Shown: positions 1 to 6,989 of the stretch, piece after piece
Position numbering within the stretch: the first letter of the stretch is position 1
Layout: each line of letters opens with the position of its first letter
Assembly: GCA_945867665.1 (NCBI GenBank)
Contig: CAMBIR010000007.1
Span: 1-56,750, forward strand
DNA: 56,750 nucleotides
Direction: 5' to 3'
Source: an uncultured Bacillota bacterium
GTDB taxonomy: Bacteria > Bacillota_I > Bacilli_A > RF39 > UBA660
The notes under the pieces: model-generated
Database searches by the model: none
The model's input: only the letters and a program-made list of their open reading frames with translations
What the model was told of the DNA's origin: nothing
Position numbers and translations under genes: made by a program

Positions 1-81
1 ATAATTTTCCTAAATTTGTAAATACTTTACCCCTTATAATCTAGGACACAGCGTATATTTATTAAATATTATAGAACCATT

Positions 82-101
82 AAGACTGAAAAGTCTTTTT
101 C
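82..101 (+). terminator. Rho-independent terminator of an upstream gene outside the window
   Basis: AAGACT and AGTCTT form a short hairpin with a GAAA-type loop, followed by a T-rich run. It would end transcription coming from left of the window. The stem is only six base pairs, so the call is moderate. Confidence 0.5.
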
Positions 102-163
102 TTTTTGTGTTATTTGAATGTTGATACTGATGAGTAAATTGTATGTAAAATAAAATATAAAAA

Positions 164-225
164 TTCAAATTTGGTAGTAAAGTCGCTTCGAATTTGGTAA
201 TAAAAATTCTTCAAATTTGGTAATT
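164..225 (+). repeat. Three 16-bp direct repeats with a 23-nt period upstream of the DUF4143 ATPase
   Basis: Copies at 164-179, 187-202 and 210-225 follow TTCRAATTTGGTARTW, each beginning exactly 23 nt after the last. They lie 55-117 nt before the ATPase start, just upstream of an extended -10 sequence TGGTAGAAT near 251-259. The regular spacing suggests an iteron-like or operator array for a DNA-binding protein, possibly the ATPase itself. That role is inference; the repeats are directly visible. Confidence 0.65.
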
Positions 226-280
226 GTAATTTCTTTTTTTATTTTTTTGTGGTAGAATTGAAATTAAGGATGGTGATTTT

Positions 281-1546
281 ATGGAGAATTATATTCCTAG
301 ATTGATTGATAAAAAAATTAAAAGAAAAATGAATTTATATGGGGCGGTTGTTGTTGTAGGACCGAAATGGTGTGGTAAGTCTACTACTTGTTTACAGCTT
401 GCTAAGTCTTCTATTTCTTTTCAGGATCCTGATGAGTATGTAAATAATAAAATGATTGCAGAAACAAAACCTTCATTATTTTTAAATAATGAAAAACCTT
501 TATTGATAGATGAATGGCAGGTTTTTCCTACAATATGGGATAGTATAAGGTATGATGTTGATAAAACTGGTAAAAAAGGAGAATATCTTTTGACTGGTTC
601 AGCTACAGTAACAAAAGAAAAGCCGATGCATTCTGGAACAGGAAGAATTGTTAGTTTGGTTATGAGACCAATGAGTTTATATGAATCAGGAGAATCAAAT
701 GGTTGTGTTTCGTTAAAACAACTTTTTGATGGAAAAAATGATGTTAGTGGAATGAGCCAGTTAGAAATAGAAGATTATGCTTTTTTACTTACGAGAGGGG
801 GATGGCCAGAATCTATTAAAGTTTCAAAAGATTTATGTTTTGATTATGCAAAAGATTATATACAATCAATTTCTCATACTGATGTTATAACAGTGGATGG
901 AGTAGAGAGAAATCCTTCTAAAGTTAAGTCATTATTAAAAAGTTTGGCTAGAAATATTTCTTCTACAGTAAGTATCAATACAATTTGTAATGACATTAAT
1001 ATAAAAGGTGATGAAATATCAGAAAAAACGGTTAGAGATTATTTAAATACTCTTGAAAAAATATTTGTTATTGATGATATTAATGCTTGGAGTCCAAAAC
1101 TTCGGAGTAAGGCTACAATTCGTTCAAGTAAAAAAAGAGAGTTTGTTGATCCTTCTTTGGCGATGGCGTCATTGGGGGCTACGGATAAAGACTTATTGAA
1201 AGATTTTAATACTTTTGGTTTTATGTTTGAGTCTCTTTGTATGAGAGATTTAAAAATATATGCTGAAAGTATTGATGGGGAAGTCTATTACTATAGAGAT
1301 AACAATGATTTAGAATGTGATGCTATTATTCATTTGGATAATGGGAAATGGGGAGCTATAGAAGTTAAATTAGGGGGGAATGAAGCCCAAGATGAGGCAG
1401 CTAGAAATTTATTAAAAATTAAAAATATTGTTGATGAAAAAGCGATGGGTAGTCCGTCTTTCTTGATGATTTTAACAGGAACAAAATATGCTTTTAAAAG
1501 GGAAGATGGTGTTTTAGTTGTTCCCTTAGGATGTTTAAAAGATTAG
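281..1546 (+). CDS. AAA_14 / DUF4143 family ATPase
   Basis: A 421-residue cytoplasmic P-loop ATPase. Walker A is GPKWCGKST (residues 27-35) and Walker B is LLIDEW (74-79). The SGSATV-like sensor segment and the C-terminal DUF4143 half, which resembles a PD-(D/E)XK nuclease fold (DAIIHL...AIEVKLGG), are in the order usual for the family. Such proteins are common accessory genes in anaerobic Bacillota, and their cellular role is not established. The gene has its own promoter region with three direct repeats upstream. Its end lies 20 nt before the next start. The family call is firm; no target or partner can be named. Confidence 0.85.
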   Translation: MENYIPRLIDKKIKRKMNLYGAVVVVGPKWCGKSTTCLQLAKSSISFQDPDEYVNNKMIAETKPSLFLNNEKPLLIDEWQVFPTIWDSIRYDVDKTGKKGEYLLTGSATVTKEKPMHSGTGRIVSLVMRPMSLYESGESNGCVSLKQLFDGKNDVSGMSQLEIEDYAFLLTRGGWPESIKVSKDLCFDYAKDYIQSISHTDVITVDGVERNPSKVKSLLKSLARNISSTVSINTICNDINIKGDEISEKTVRDYLNTLEKIFVIDDINAWSPKLRSKATIRSSKKREFVDPSLAMASLGATDKDLLKDFNTFGFMFESLCMRDLKIYAESIDGEVYYYRDNNDLECDAIIHLDNGKWGAIEVKLGGNEAQDEAARNLLKIKNIVDEKAMGSPSFLMILTGTKYAFKREDGVLVVPLGCLKD

Positions 1547-1566
1547 TTTTTATGGAGGTATTAGAT

Positions 1567-2451
1567 ATGGAATTAATTATTGGTAGTCATGTATCTTATA
1601 AGAGTGATACACAGTTGCTTGGTAGTGTTAAAGAAGCTTTAAAGTATGGAGAAAATACTTTTATGTTTTATACTGGGGCTCCTCAAAATACTAGAAGAGG
1701 TGTTATTGATGATGGACTTACTTATCAAGCTTATCAGTTAATGAAAGAAAATGGAATGAAATTAGAAAATATTATTGTTCATGCTCCTTATATTGTTAAT
1801 TTATGTAATGATGAAAAATTTGATTTTAGTGTTAATTTTTTAAAAAATGAGATGGAAAGATGTGAAGAATTGGGGATGACTAAATTAGTTTTACATCCTG
1901 GTTCTAGTGTTGGGTTAGAAAGAAATCATGCGATTAGTAATATTATTAAAGGACTTAATATTATTCTTTCTAATCAATATCAAGTAACGATTTGTTTAGA
2001 GACAATGGCTGGTAAAGGTACAGAGGTTGGTAGGAATTTTGAAGAATTGAAATTTATTATTGATCATGTTGAATATAAAGATAGAATAGGTGTATGTTTA
2101 GATACTTGTCATATTCATGATGCTGGCTATGATTTAAATGATTTTGATCATGTATTAGAAGAATTTGATCGAGTTATTGGTCTTAATTATTTAAAAGTTA
2201 TTCATGTAAATGATAGTAAGAATATAAGGGGAAGTCATAAAGATAGGCATGAGAATATTGGTTTTGGAGAGATTGGTTTTGATAACTTAATGAAAGTAAT
2301 TTATCATGATAAGTTAGATGGTATTCCTAAGATATTAGAAACGCCTTATATTGATAAAGAATATCCTCCTTATAAGGAAGAAATAGAAATGATAAAAAGT
2401 AAGAAATTTAATGAAAAATTAGTAGATGAAATAAGGAGAAAATATCAATAA
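1567..2451 (+). CDS. nfo: Endonuclease IV (AP endonuclease)
   Basis: Encodes about 294 residues of a metal-dependent AP endonuclease of base-excision repair, which cuts the backbone 5' of abasic sites. Family blocks occur in order: GSHVSYK at the start, HAPYIVNL, LHPGS, ICLETMAGKGTEVG, CLDTCHIHDAGYD, VIHVNDSK, and RHENIGFGEIG. These carry the His, Glu and Asp ligands of the three-metal centre. The ATG at 1567 is preferred because GGAGG at 1554-1558 sits eight bases before it. An upstream in-frame ATG at 1531 would overlap the ATPase gene and add a non-family N-terminus. Length is normal for Nfo. Confidence 0.95.
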   Translation: MELIIGSHVSYKSDTQLLGSVKEALKYGENTFMFYTGAPQNTRRGVIDDGLTYQAYQLMKENGMKLENIIVHAPYIVNLCNDEKFDFSVNFLKNEMERCEELGMTKLVLHPGSSVGLERNHAISNIIKGLNIILSNQYQVTICLETMAGKGTEVGRNFEELKFIIDHVEYKDRIGVCLDTCHIHDAGYDLNDFDHVLEEFDRVIGLNYLKVIHVNDSKNIRGSHKDRHENIGFGEIGFDNLMKVIYHDKLDGIPKILETPYIDKEYPPYKEEIEMIKSKKFNEKLVDEIRRKYQ

Positions 2452-2513
2452 ATGATAGTTTACAACTTATGAATTATTACAAAATAAGTAAGACAATATT
2501 TGACTGTAAGAGG

Positions 2514-2542
2514 TTGAATATTTTTTTATATTATGGTAGAAT
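2514..2542 (+). promoter_or_regulatory. Probable sigma-A-type promoter of the DGR operon
   Basis: TTGAAT at 2514-2519 and TAGAAT at 2537-2542 are separated by exactly 17 bp, and the -10 is extended by TGG. It lies 37 nt before the first DGR target gene. No other equally good promoter is evident before the reverse transcriptase, so the accessory genes, TR and RT may be co-transcribed from here (inference). Confidence 0.6.
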
Positions 2543-2578
2543 TTTAGTGTAGGAATATAGGATATGAGGTGATGGCTA

Positions 2579-4297
2579 GTGAAATATAAGAAATTATTAT
2601 TTGTGATAATCATTATTATAGGCGTTATGTTTAGTTTAATGCTTGCTACTAGTTATGCTTGGTATTCTTTTAGTGCAGGTTCTACTACTTTTAATGCAGT
2701 TACTAGTGATAAGGATGTAGATGTTCGTTTTATAAAGGGAGAGTATATTAATAATACATTAGCTGTTCCTATTTCTAATAATGAAATAGATCAATATTCA
2801 GATAAGCATCAATTTATTGTTAGAACGAAAAATAATAAAGAAAATAATCAAATATTATTAAAAATATCTTTAGTTGATATTGAGATAGATACTAATTTAA
2901 GAGATAAATCTCTTTATGTTGAATTATATTATCAAGGAGAAAAAGTTAGTACAGTTACTGGAGATCAACTATCAATAAGTGGGGCAAAAACTAAATTACT
3001 TAAAACAGTTGAGTTAGAAGATAATGTCGATAATAACTTTGAAGTTAGAGTATATTTGTTGGATAGTGGTGATCAATCAAAACTTATGGGATTGCATTTA
3101 AGTGCTAAAATACAAACAGAAGTTGTATCTCGATTAAAGACAAATATTAGTGATTATAGTGATGCTGATATTAGAATATCTTCTATAACAATTGATGGTG
3201 CAAGTAGTGATTCCTTGCCAGTAGATGGTTATTATACAATGAGTTCTACTTGTAGTAAGGGAAGTACTTTAAGTTGGAATAAATATAGTAAGACAATTAC
3301 TTATAGTAAGGGAAGTAAAGTTGGGGATAGTTGTAGTTTAGTGTTTACTAAGGATACTAGTACGAAATTATTAAATACAGTAAGTGTTGGTAGTTATGTA
3401 AAATATATGGGAAATAATGGCTGCGATGGTAATCATTGTGCTGGGGATAATGCAAATTATGTTAGTGATGACGATATGGGATATTGTAATGGTACTTCTT
3501 ATGGGTTTATTGTAAATGGTTGGCGTGTTGCTTATATTAAAGATAATAGTGCTTATTTGGTTAGTGCTGGTGCACCTGAGTGTGTAGCCACTTATGTAGA
3601 AAATATTTCTGCTAGTACTAGTAATCAGTCACTTAGTTCCAACTATTATTATGGAAGTGGATATGTATTTGATGAAGTAAAAGGGAAATATCGTTTGACA
3701 GGGGTTACTTCTAGTACTTTATCTTGGAGTAGTAATTATAATAGTATTATAGAAAATACTCCTTATACTTGTAAAAGTACTTCTTCAACAGAAACTTGTG
3801 CGACAATGTATAAAGTTATAGCATATTCTTCTTCTACGCAAGGAACCGCTATTACTTATAAAAATTATGAAGGAGCAGGAGTAGTTAATCATATTGCTCA
3901 TTTGAATAAGGCAGCTTTAAAATATTGTAATCCAAACTATGCTTATAATGGAGTGTGTGACGTGACTAGTAGTTGGAGTATTAATGATAGTGATTATCAA
4001 ATTATTACCACAAATATGGGAACAAAAAAAACACTTAGTAATTGTAATGGTGATTATGGAAGTAGGGCATGCGGATTTAATAATGACTTAATTGATAATG
4101 GAGGGTATTATTGGTTTGCTACACCTTATAGCGCTTCCTCGGAGTATACGTTCCACTGGGGTCCGCTTAGCCGGTACGTGTACAATCGCCGCCTCTCGAA
4201 TGTTGCGAACGGCGTGCGCCCAGTCCTACGTCTTCGGTCATCGGTCAGCGTGATGAGTGGAAGTGGAACATATAAGGATCCATATGTGATTCAATAG
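2579..4297 (+). CDS. DGR target protein 1: TasA-like N-terminus with variable C-type-lectin-like C-terminus
   Basis: A 572-residue secreted or surface protein. Residues 5-27 form a hydrophobic signal segment ending in an SYAWYSFSAGS motif like that of SipW-processed TasA/CalY proteins, followed by a TasA-like beta domain to about residue 188. A small beta module spans about 195-265. The rest is a C-type-lectin/formylglycine-enzyme-like fold with NGCDGNHC, NGWRVAY, YYWFATP and GVRPVLRL. Residues about 518-551 are encoded by VR1, which matches the template repeat, so this gene is a DGR target that can receive adenine-directed variation. The start is GTG, preceded by AGGTGAT; the nearby ATG at 2572 runs into a stop. 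A paralogous lectin lies at 6986. What it binds is unknown. Confidence 0.88.
   Translation: MKYKKLLFVIIIIIGVMFSLMLATSYAWYSFSAGSTTFNAVTSDKDVDVRFIKGEYINNTLAVPISNNEIDQYSDKHQFIVRTKNNKENNQILLKISLVDIEIDTNLRDKSLYVELYYQGEKVSTVTGDQLSISGAKTKLLKTVELEDNVDNNFEVRVYLLDSGDQSKLMGLHLSAKIQTEVVSRLKTNISDYSDADIRISSITIDGASSDSLPVDGYYTMSSTCSKGSTLSWNKYSKTITYSKGSKVGDSCSLVFTKDTSTKLLNTVSVGSYVKYMGNNGCDGNHCAGDNANYVSDDDMGYCNGTSYGFIVNGWRVAYIKDNSAYLVSAGAPECVATYVENISASTSNQSLSSNYYYGSGYVFDEVKGKYRLTGVTSSTLSWSSNYNSIIENTPYTCKSTSSTETCATMYKVIAYSSSTQGTAITYKNYEGAGVVNHIAHLNKAALKYCNPNYAYNGVCDVTSSWSINDSDYQIITTNMGTKKTLSNCNGDYGSRACGFNNDLIDNGGYYWFATPYSASSEYTFHWGPLSRYVYNRRLSNVANGVRPVLRLRSSVSVMSGSGTYKDPYVIQ
4130..4228 (+). repeat. DGR variable repeat VR1
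   Basis: This 99-bp stretch matches the template repeat at 5754-5849. Most differences fall on template adenines (about 16), with two cytosine changes and one extra codon in the AAC run. It encodes the surface between ASS and GVRP of target 1. Its GC-rich codons contrast sharply with the AT-rich gene around it. The 3' part (GGCGTGCGCCCAGTCCTACG) is shared with VR2 but differs from TR at the end, as expected for an IMH versus IMH* pair. Confidence 0.95.
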
Positions 4298-4329
4298 AAT
4301 AATAAAATGTTTAATGGAGGTAGATTGTT

Positions 4330-4764
4330 TTGAGTGTATTTCATGTTTTAGAAATAGGAAGGCAACTTCATCGAAATACGGTATTTATTATTGATTGTTA
4401 TGATAGGTATTATATTTATGATAAAGATTGTTATGTTATTTATCAAATTTTTCATTTTGATATTCATGGGGAGAAAAATATTTTTATTACCAATAAAATT
4501 GAGTACCTTCCTTATTTGATAAAGAAGTTAGAAGAAGAGAGAATAGATTATAAAGTTTTAGGTAAAAGACATGGATATAATATTATTTCTGAAAATACCT
4601 TTTTAGATAATCGGTATTGTAAAACTTTAAAAAAAGGAAAGTTAGTCTATCAAAGAACAAAAAAACTTAATCAAATTTATCATCAGTTAAATTATTTATT
4701 AAAAGATAATCCTAAAAGGTTAACGCAAATTTTAAATCAAATTGAAGAATTTGTTTATGTATAG
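4330..4764 (+). CDS. MutS-domain-I-like (MSL-type) DGR accessory protein, copy 1
   Basis: Encodes 144 residues resembling the N-terminal mismatch-recognition domain of MutS: a beta-rich block (TVFIIDCYDRYYIYDKD) where MutS has its FYE-type segment, then PYLIKKLEEERIDYKVLG, and a helical tail. No MutS ATPase follows. MutS-like small proteins are a known class of DGR accessory gene, and position between target and TR fits that. It starts at TTG with GGAGG nine bases upstream and overlaps the next gene by eight bases. It resembles its neighbour at 4757 along its length, suggesting tandem duplication. The precise function in retrohoming is unknown. Confidence 0.6.
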   Translation: MSVFHVLEIGRQLHRNTVFIIDCYDRYYIYDKDCYVIYQIFHFDIHGEKNIFITNKIEYLPYLIKKLEEERIDYKVLGKRHGYNIISENTFLDNRYCKTLKKGKLVYQRTKKLNQIYHQLNYLLKDNPKRLTQILNQIEEFVYV

Positions 4765-5155
4765 TGATTATTTAACTTGGAAGGAAAAATATCCAAATAG
4801 TGTTGTTCTGATAAAAAGTGGTTCTTTTTACCGTACTTATGATAATGATGCAATTATTCTTTCTTATTTATGTTGCTATTATGTGATTAAAAATGTTTTA
4901 GGGTTTCCAATTCGTTCTTTATCTAAAATTTTAAAGAAATTAAAGAGGGAAGAAGTTAATTTTGTTGTAGATAATGATGTTCATTTTTCTTTTGAAAATG
5001 ATGATAATTATTTAACTTTATTGAATCAATCATTTGAAGTATATAAGTTAAGTGTTAGAATTGAAAAGATTTATGATTATTTGAATGAGAATATTGAAAG
5101 AAAATTTATAAAGAAAGTAATTGATGAGATAGAGGAGATAATAAATGAGAGATAA
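4757..5155 (+). CDS. MutS-domain-I-like (MSL-type) DGR accessory protein, copy 2
   Basis: Encodes about 132 residues beginning YSDYLTWKEKYPNSVVLIKSG, which matches the MutS N-terminal pattern of a tyrosine-rich opening and a VVLIKSGSFYRTY segment, the place of the MutS FYE motif. The C-terminal third is helical and charged. ATG at 4757 is chosen because it aligns with the MutS-like start and overlaps the previous stop codon, which suggests translational coupling; an upstream TTG at 4742 is possible. The next gene starts inside its last codons. Role inferred from context and fold resemblance only. Confidence 0.6.
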   Translation: MYSDYLTWKEKYPNSVVLIKSGSFYRTYDNDAIILSYLCCYYVIKNVLGFPIRSLSKILKKLKREEVNFVVDNDVHFSFENDDNYLTLLNQSFEVYKLSVRIEKIYDYLNENIERKFIKKVIDEIEEIINER

Positions 5156-5495
5156 ATTAAAGATTATTATGTTATATAAAAAAGTTGTTTCTAAATATCT
5201 TGGCTTTGAATTGGTTTTTTCTAAGAAACATTATTATTTAAAAGATTTAGTAGAAAAAGAATTATTTTCTTTGTTAAAAGAAATTTATATTGTTAATGAA
5301 TTATCTCAAAATCGTGATACTTTAGAGAAAAAGAGGAGTTTAGTTGGTAGAGTTAAATATTTGAATTTTTTATTTGAGATGTTAGTTGATTTTAAAATTA
5401 TGAGTGAGAAGCAATATAAAGTTTTGCATATTGAGTTGGAAAATATTTATTATTCTTTAGTAGGATGGATAAAGTATGAGGGAAGAAGTTGTTAA
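5145..5495 (+). CDS. Avd-like four-helix DGR accessory protein, copy 1
   Basis: Encodes 116 residues, almost all helical and strongly basic. The C-terminal part (LFEMLVDFKIMSEKQY... and LVGWIKYE) matches the signature of the Avd/S23-type four-helix bundle, whose members often end in a GGWIK-like motif. Avd proteins form basic pentamers that bind the DGR reverse transcriptase and nucleic acid, and are required for mutagenic retrohoming in the characterised phage system. GAGGAGATAAT upstream gives a strong ribosome binding site. The gene overlaps both neighbours. Confidence 0.75.
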   Translation: MRDKLKIIMLYKKVVSKYLGFELVFSKKHYYLKDLVEKELFSLLKEIYIVNELSQNRDTLEKKRSLVGRVKYLNFLFEMLVDFKIMSEKQYKVLHIELENIYYSLVGWIKYEGRSC

Positions 5496-5745
5496 TTATT
5501 TAAGATTTTTAGATAATGAAGTTTTAGAAAAGATTCCTAATATTGAAAGAGAAACTTATCATGAATTAGTTAGTTTAAGTTATGGATTATTAAATTCTAA
5601 AAATATTTTAGAAGATATTAAAAGAATTAATTTTTTAGCAAATCTTCTTGTTCAAAAGAGAATGATTAGTTATAATTTATATATAGAATTTGGAGAGAGG
5701 ATAAATAATATTATTATGTCTTTGAAGAGTTCTATGAAGGTGTAG
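5476..5745 (+). CDS. Short Avd-like DGR accessory protein, copy 2
   Basis: Encodes 89 residues, predicted all helical (for example ILEDIKRINFLANLLVQKRM and IEFGERINNIIMSLKSS). It resembles copy 1 in the helix containing INFLANLLVQKRMISYNLY versus LNFLFEMLVDFKIMSEKQY. It is shorter than a typical Avd and lacks the WIK ending, so it may form a mixed oligomer with copy 1 or be a diverged paralogue. It overlaps copy 1 by 20 bases and ends eight bases before the template repeat. Confidence 0.6.
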   Translation: MREEVVNYLRFLDNEVLEKIPNIERETYHELVSLSYGLLNSKNILEDIKRINFLANLLVQKRMISYNLYIEFGERINNIIMSLKSSMKV

Positions 5746-5753
5746 AATTGTTA

Positions 5754-5849
5754 AGCGCTTCCTCGACGAATACGTTCAACTGGAATCCGAATAACCGGAA
5801 CGTGAACAACAACAACTCGAATAATGCGAACGGCGTGCGCCCATTCCTA
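5754..5849 (+). repeat. DGR template repeat (TR)
   Basis: This 96-bp, adenine-rich but otherwise GC-rich segment is the invariant donor for VR1 and VR2. It contains four consecutive AAC codons (5805-5816). Read in the VR frame it encodes ASSTNTFNWNPNNRNVNNN and so on, meaning that nearly every variable codon is AAC or AAT. Mutating the adenines of such codons samples many amino acids while avoiding stops. It sits between the accessory genes and the RT, the standard DGR order. Its 3' end (CCATTCCTAAA) differs from both VRs (CCAGTCCTACG). Confidence 0.95.
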
Positions 5850-6047
5850 AATGATTTGGGGATATGATTAAGGTTATATTTGAATATTATTTAGGACAGA
5901 TTTTATTCCTTGTAATTTTTACAAAAATTAAATAAGTTCAAATTAGTGCTAGTAATAGAAAAAAGTGAAAAGGCTAAGGAGGAAAAAGACTTATTTAGAG
6001 AAAAATATATTGAGTTGTATTTTTCTCTAAGTAAATCTTTATAAGAA
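5850..6047 (+). ncRNA. TR-RT spacer with a 13-bp hairpin and an in-frame mini-ORF
   Basis: This non-repeat spacer probably belongs to the TR RNA that primes and supports cDNA synthesis (inference from known DGRs). A perfect 13-bp stem pairs 5995-6007 with 6018-6030 around a 10-nt loop, 17 nt before the RT start. A 32-codon GTG-started ORF (5946-6044) is in frame with the RT and ends in TAA at 6042-6044. It has coding-like character (EKAKEEKDLF), so it may be a remnant or leader. The RT itself has only a weak ribosome binding site. Confidence 0.45.
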
Positions 6048-6989
6048 ATGAAAAGAGTTGGTAATATTTATCAGAGAGTAGTTCATATTCAAAATATTGA
6101 GTGTGCTTTTAATGAAGTAATGAAAACTACTAGAAATAAAAATAAGGTTATCTTATTTGATGATTATAAAATGGTATATATTTACCGGATTTATAAAGAT
6201 ATGCTTAATTTTACTTATCTTCCATCTTTGGTGAATGAATTTATTATTTATGAGCCAAAGAAGAGATTAATTGTTAGCCAAAATATTTATGATAAAGTTA
6301 TTAATCATTTGGTTAGTAGGGAGTTGCTGATTCCTTATTTAACTCCTTGTCTAATTGATAGTAATGTTGCTAGTAGAAAGGGAAGAGGAACTTCTTATGG
6401 AAGAAAACTTTATTTTCAATATCGTAATATTATGAATCAAAAATATTCTAAATATTATTTATTGAAAATAGATATTCATGGTTATTTTAGGCACATTAAA
6501 CATGATATTTTGAAAGAGAAGATAAGAGGGAAAATAAAGGATAGAAGAGCTATTGATTTGATTTTTAAGATTATTGATAGTTATCAAAATGGTTGTCCAA
6601 TTGGATTTATGACTAGTCAAATATTTGCTATTTTTTATTTAAATGATATTGATCATTTTATTAAAGAAGAGTTAAAAATTAAATATTATATTCGTTATCA
6701 AGATGATTTTTTGCTGATTCATGAAGATAAACAATATTTAAAGAAATGTTTGGATAAAATAAAGATAAAGTTAGCAGAGATTGGACTAGAAGTAAATGAT
6801 AAGACTAGAATTTATAAAAATAATGAAAATATGAATTTTATTGGTGTTAGGAAGAATAAGAAGTTTAGTAATAGACATCGTACAATAAAAAAAGTTAATC
6901 AAAGAATTAAATTGTATAAAGAGAATAAAGTTACTTTTTCTTCGATTATTTCTAGTGTTTCTTATTTGGAAAGAGGTGAGTTTCAGTGA
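6048..6989 (+). CDS. DGR reverse transcriptase
   Basis: A 313-residue group-II-intron-like reverse transcriptase. The catalytic Asp of motif A is D142 (LLKIDIHGYF). Motif 4 reads IGFMTSQ (185-191), matching the DGR signature IGxxxSQ that replaces the QG motif of other RTs and is linked to adenine infidelity. The active-site box is Y217QDD220. The compact size and absence of maturase or endonuclease domains fit DGR RTs. It makes error-prone cDNA from the TR RNA, which then replaces VR1 or VR2. TAA at 6042 forces the start to ATG 6048. The last bases overlap the second target gene. Confidence 0.95.
   Translation: MKRVGNIYQRVVHIQNIECAFNEVMKTTRNKNKVILFDDYKMVYIYRIYKDMLNFTYLPSLVNEFIIYEPKKRLIVSQNIYDKVINHLVSRELLIPYLTPCLIDSNVASRKGRGTSYGRKLYFQYRNIMNQKYSKYYLLKIDIHGYFRHIKHDILKEKIRGKIKDRRAIDLIFKIIDSYQNGCPIGFMTSQIFAIFYLNDIDHFIKEELKIKYYIRYQDDFLLIHEDKQYLKKCLDKIKIKLAEIGLEVNDKTRIYKNNENMNFIGVRKNKKFSNRHRTIKKVNQRIKLYKENKVTFSSIISSVSYLERGEFQ

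Noticed and set aside
5748-5867. Template repeat read as a protein-coding fragment
   Set aside because: It is open in the VR frame, but this follows from being the template. It has no start with a ribosome site and no neighbouring lectin sequence.
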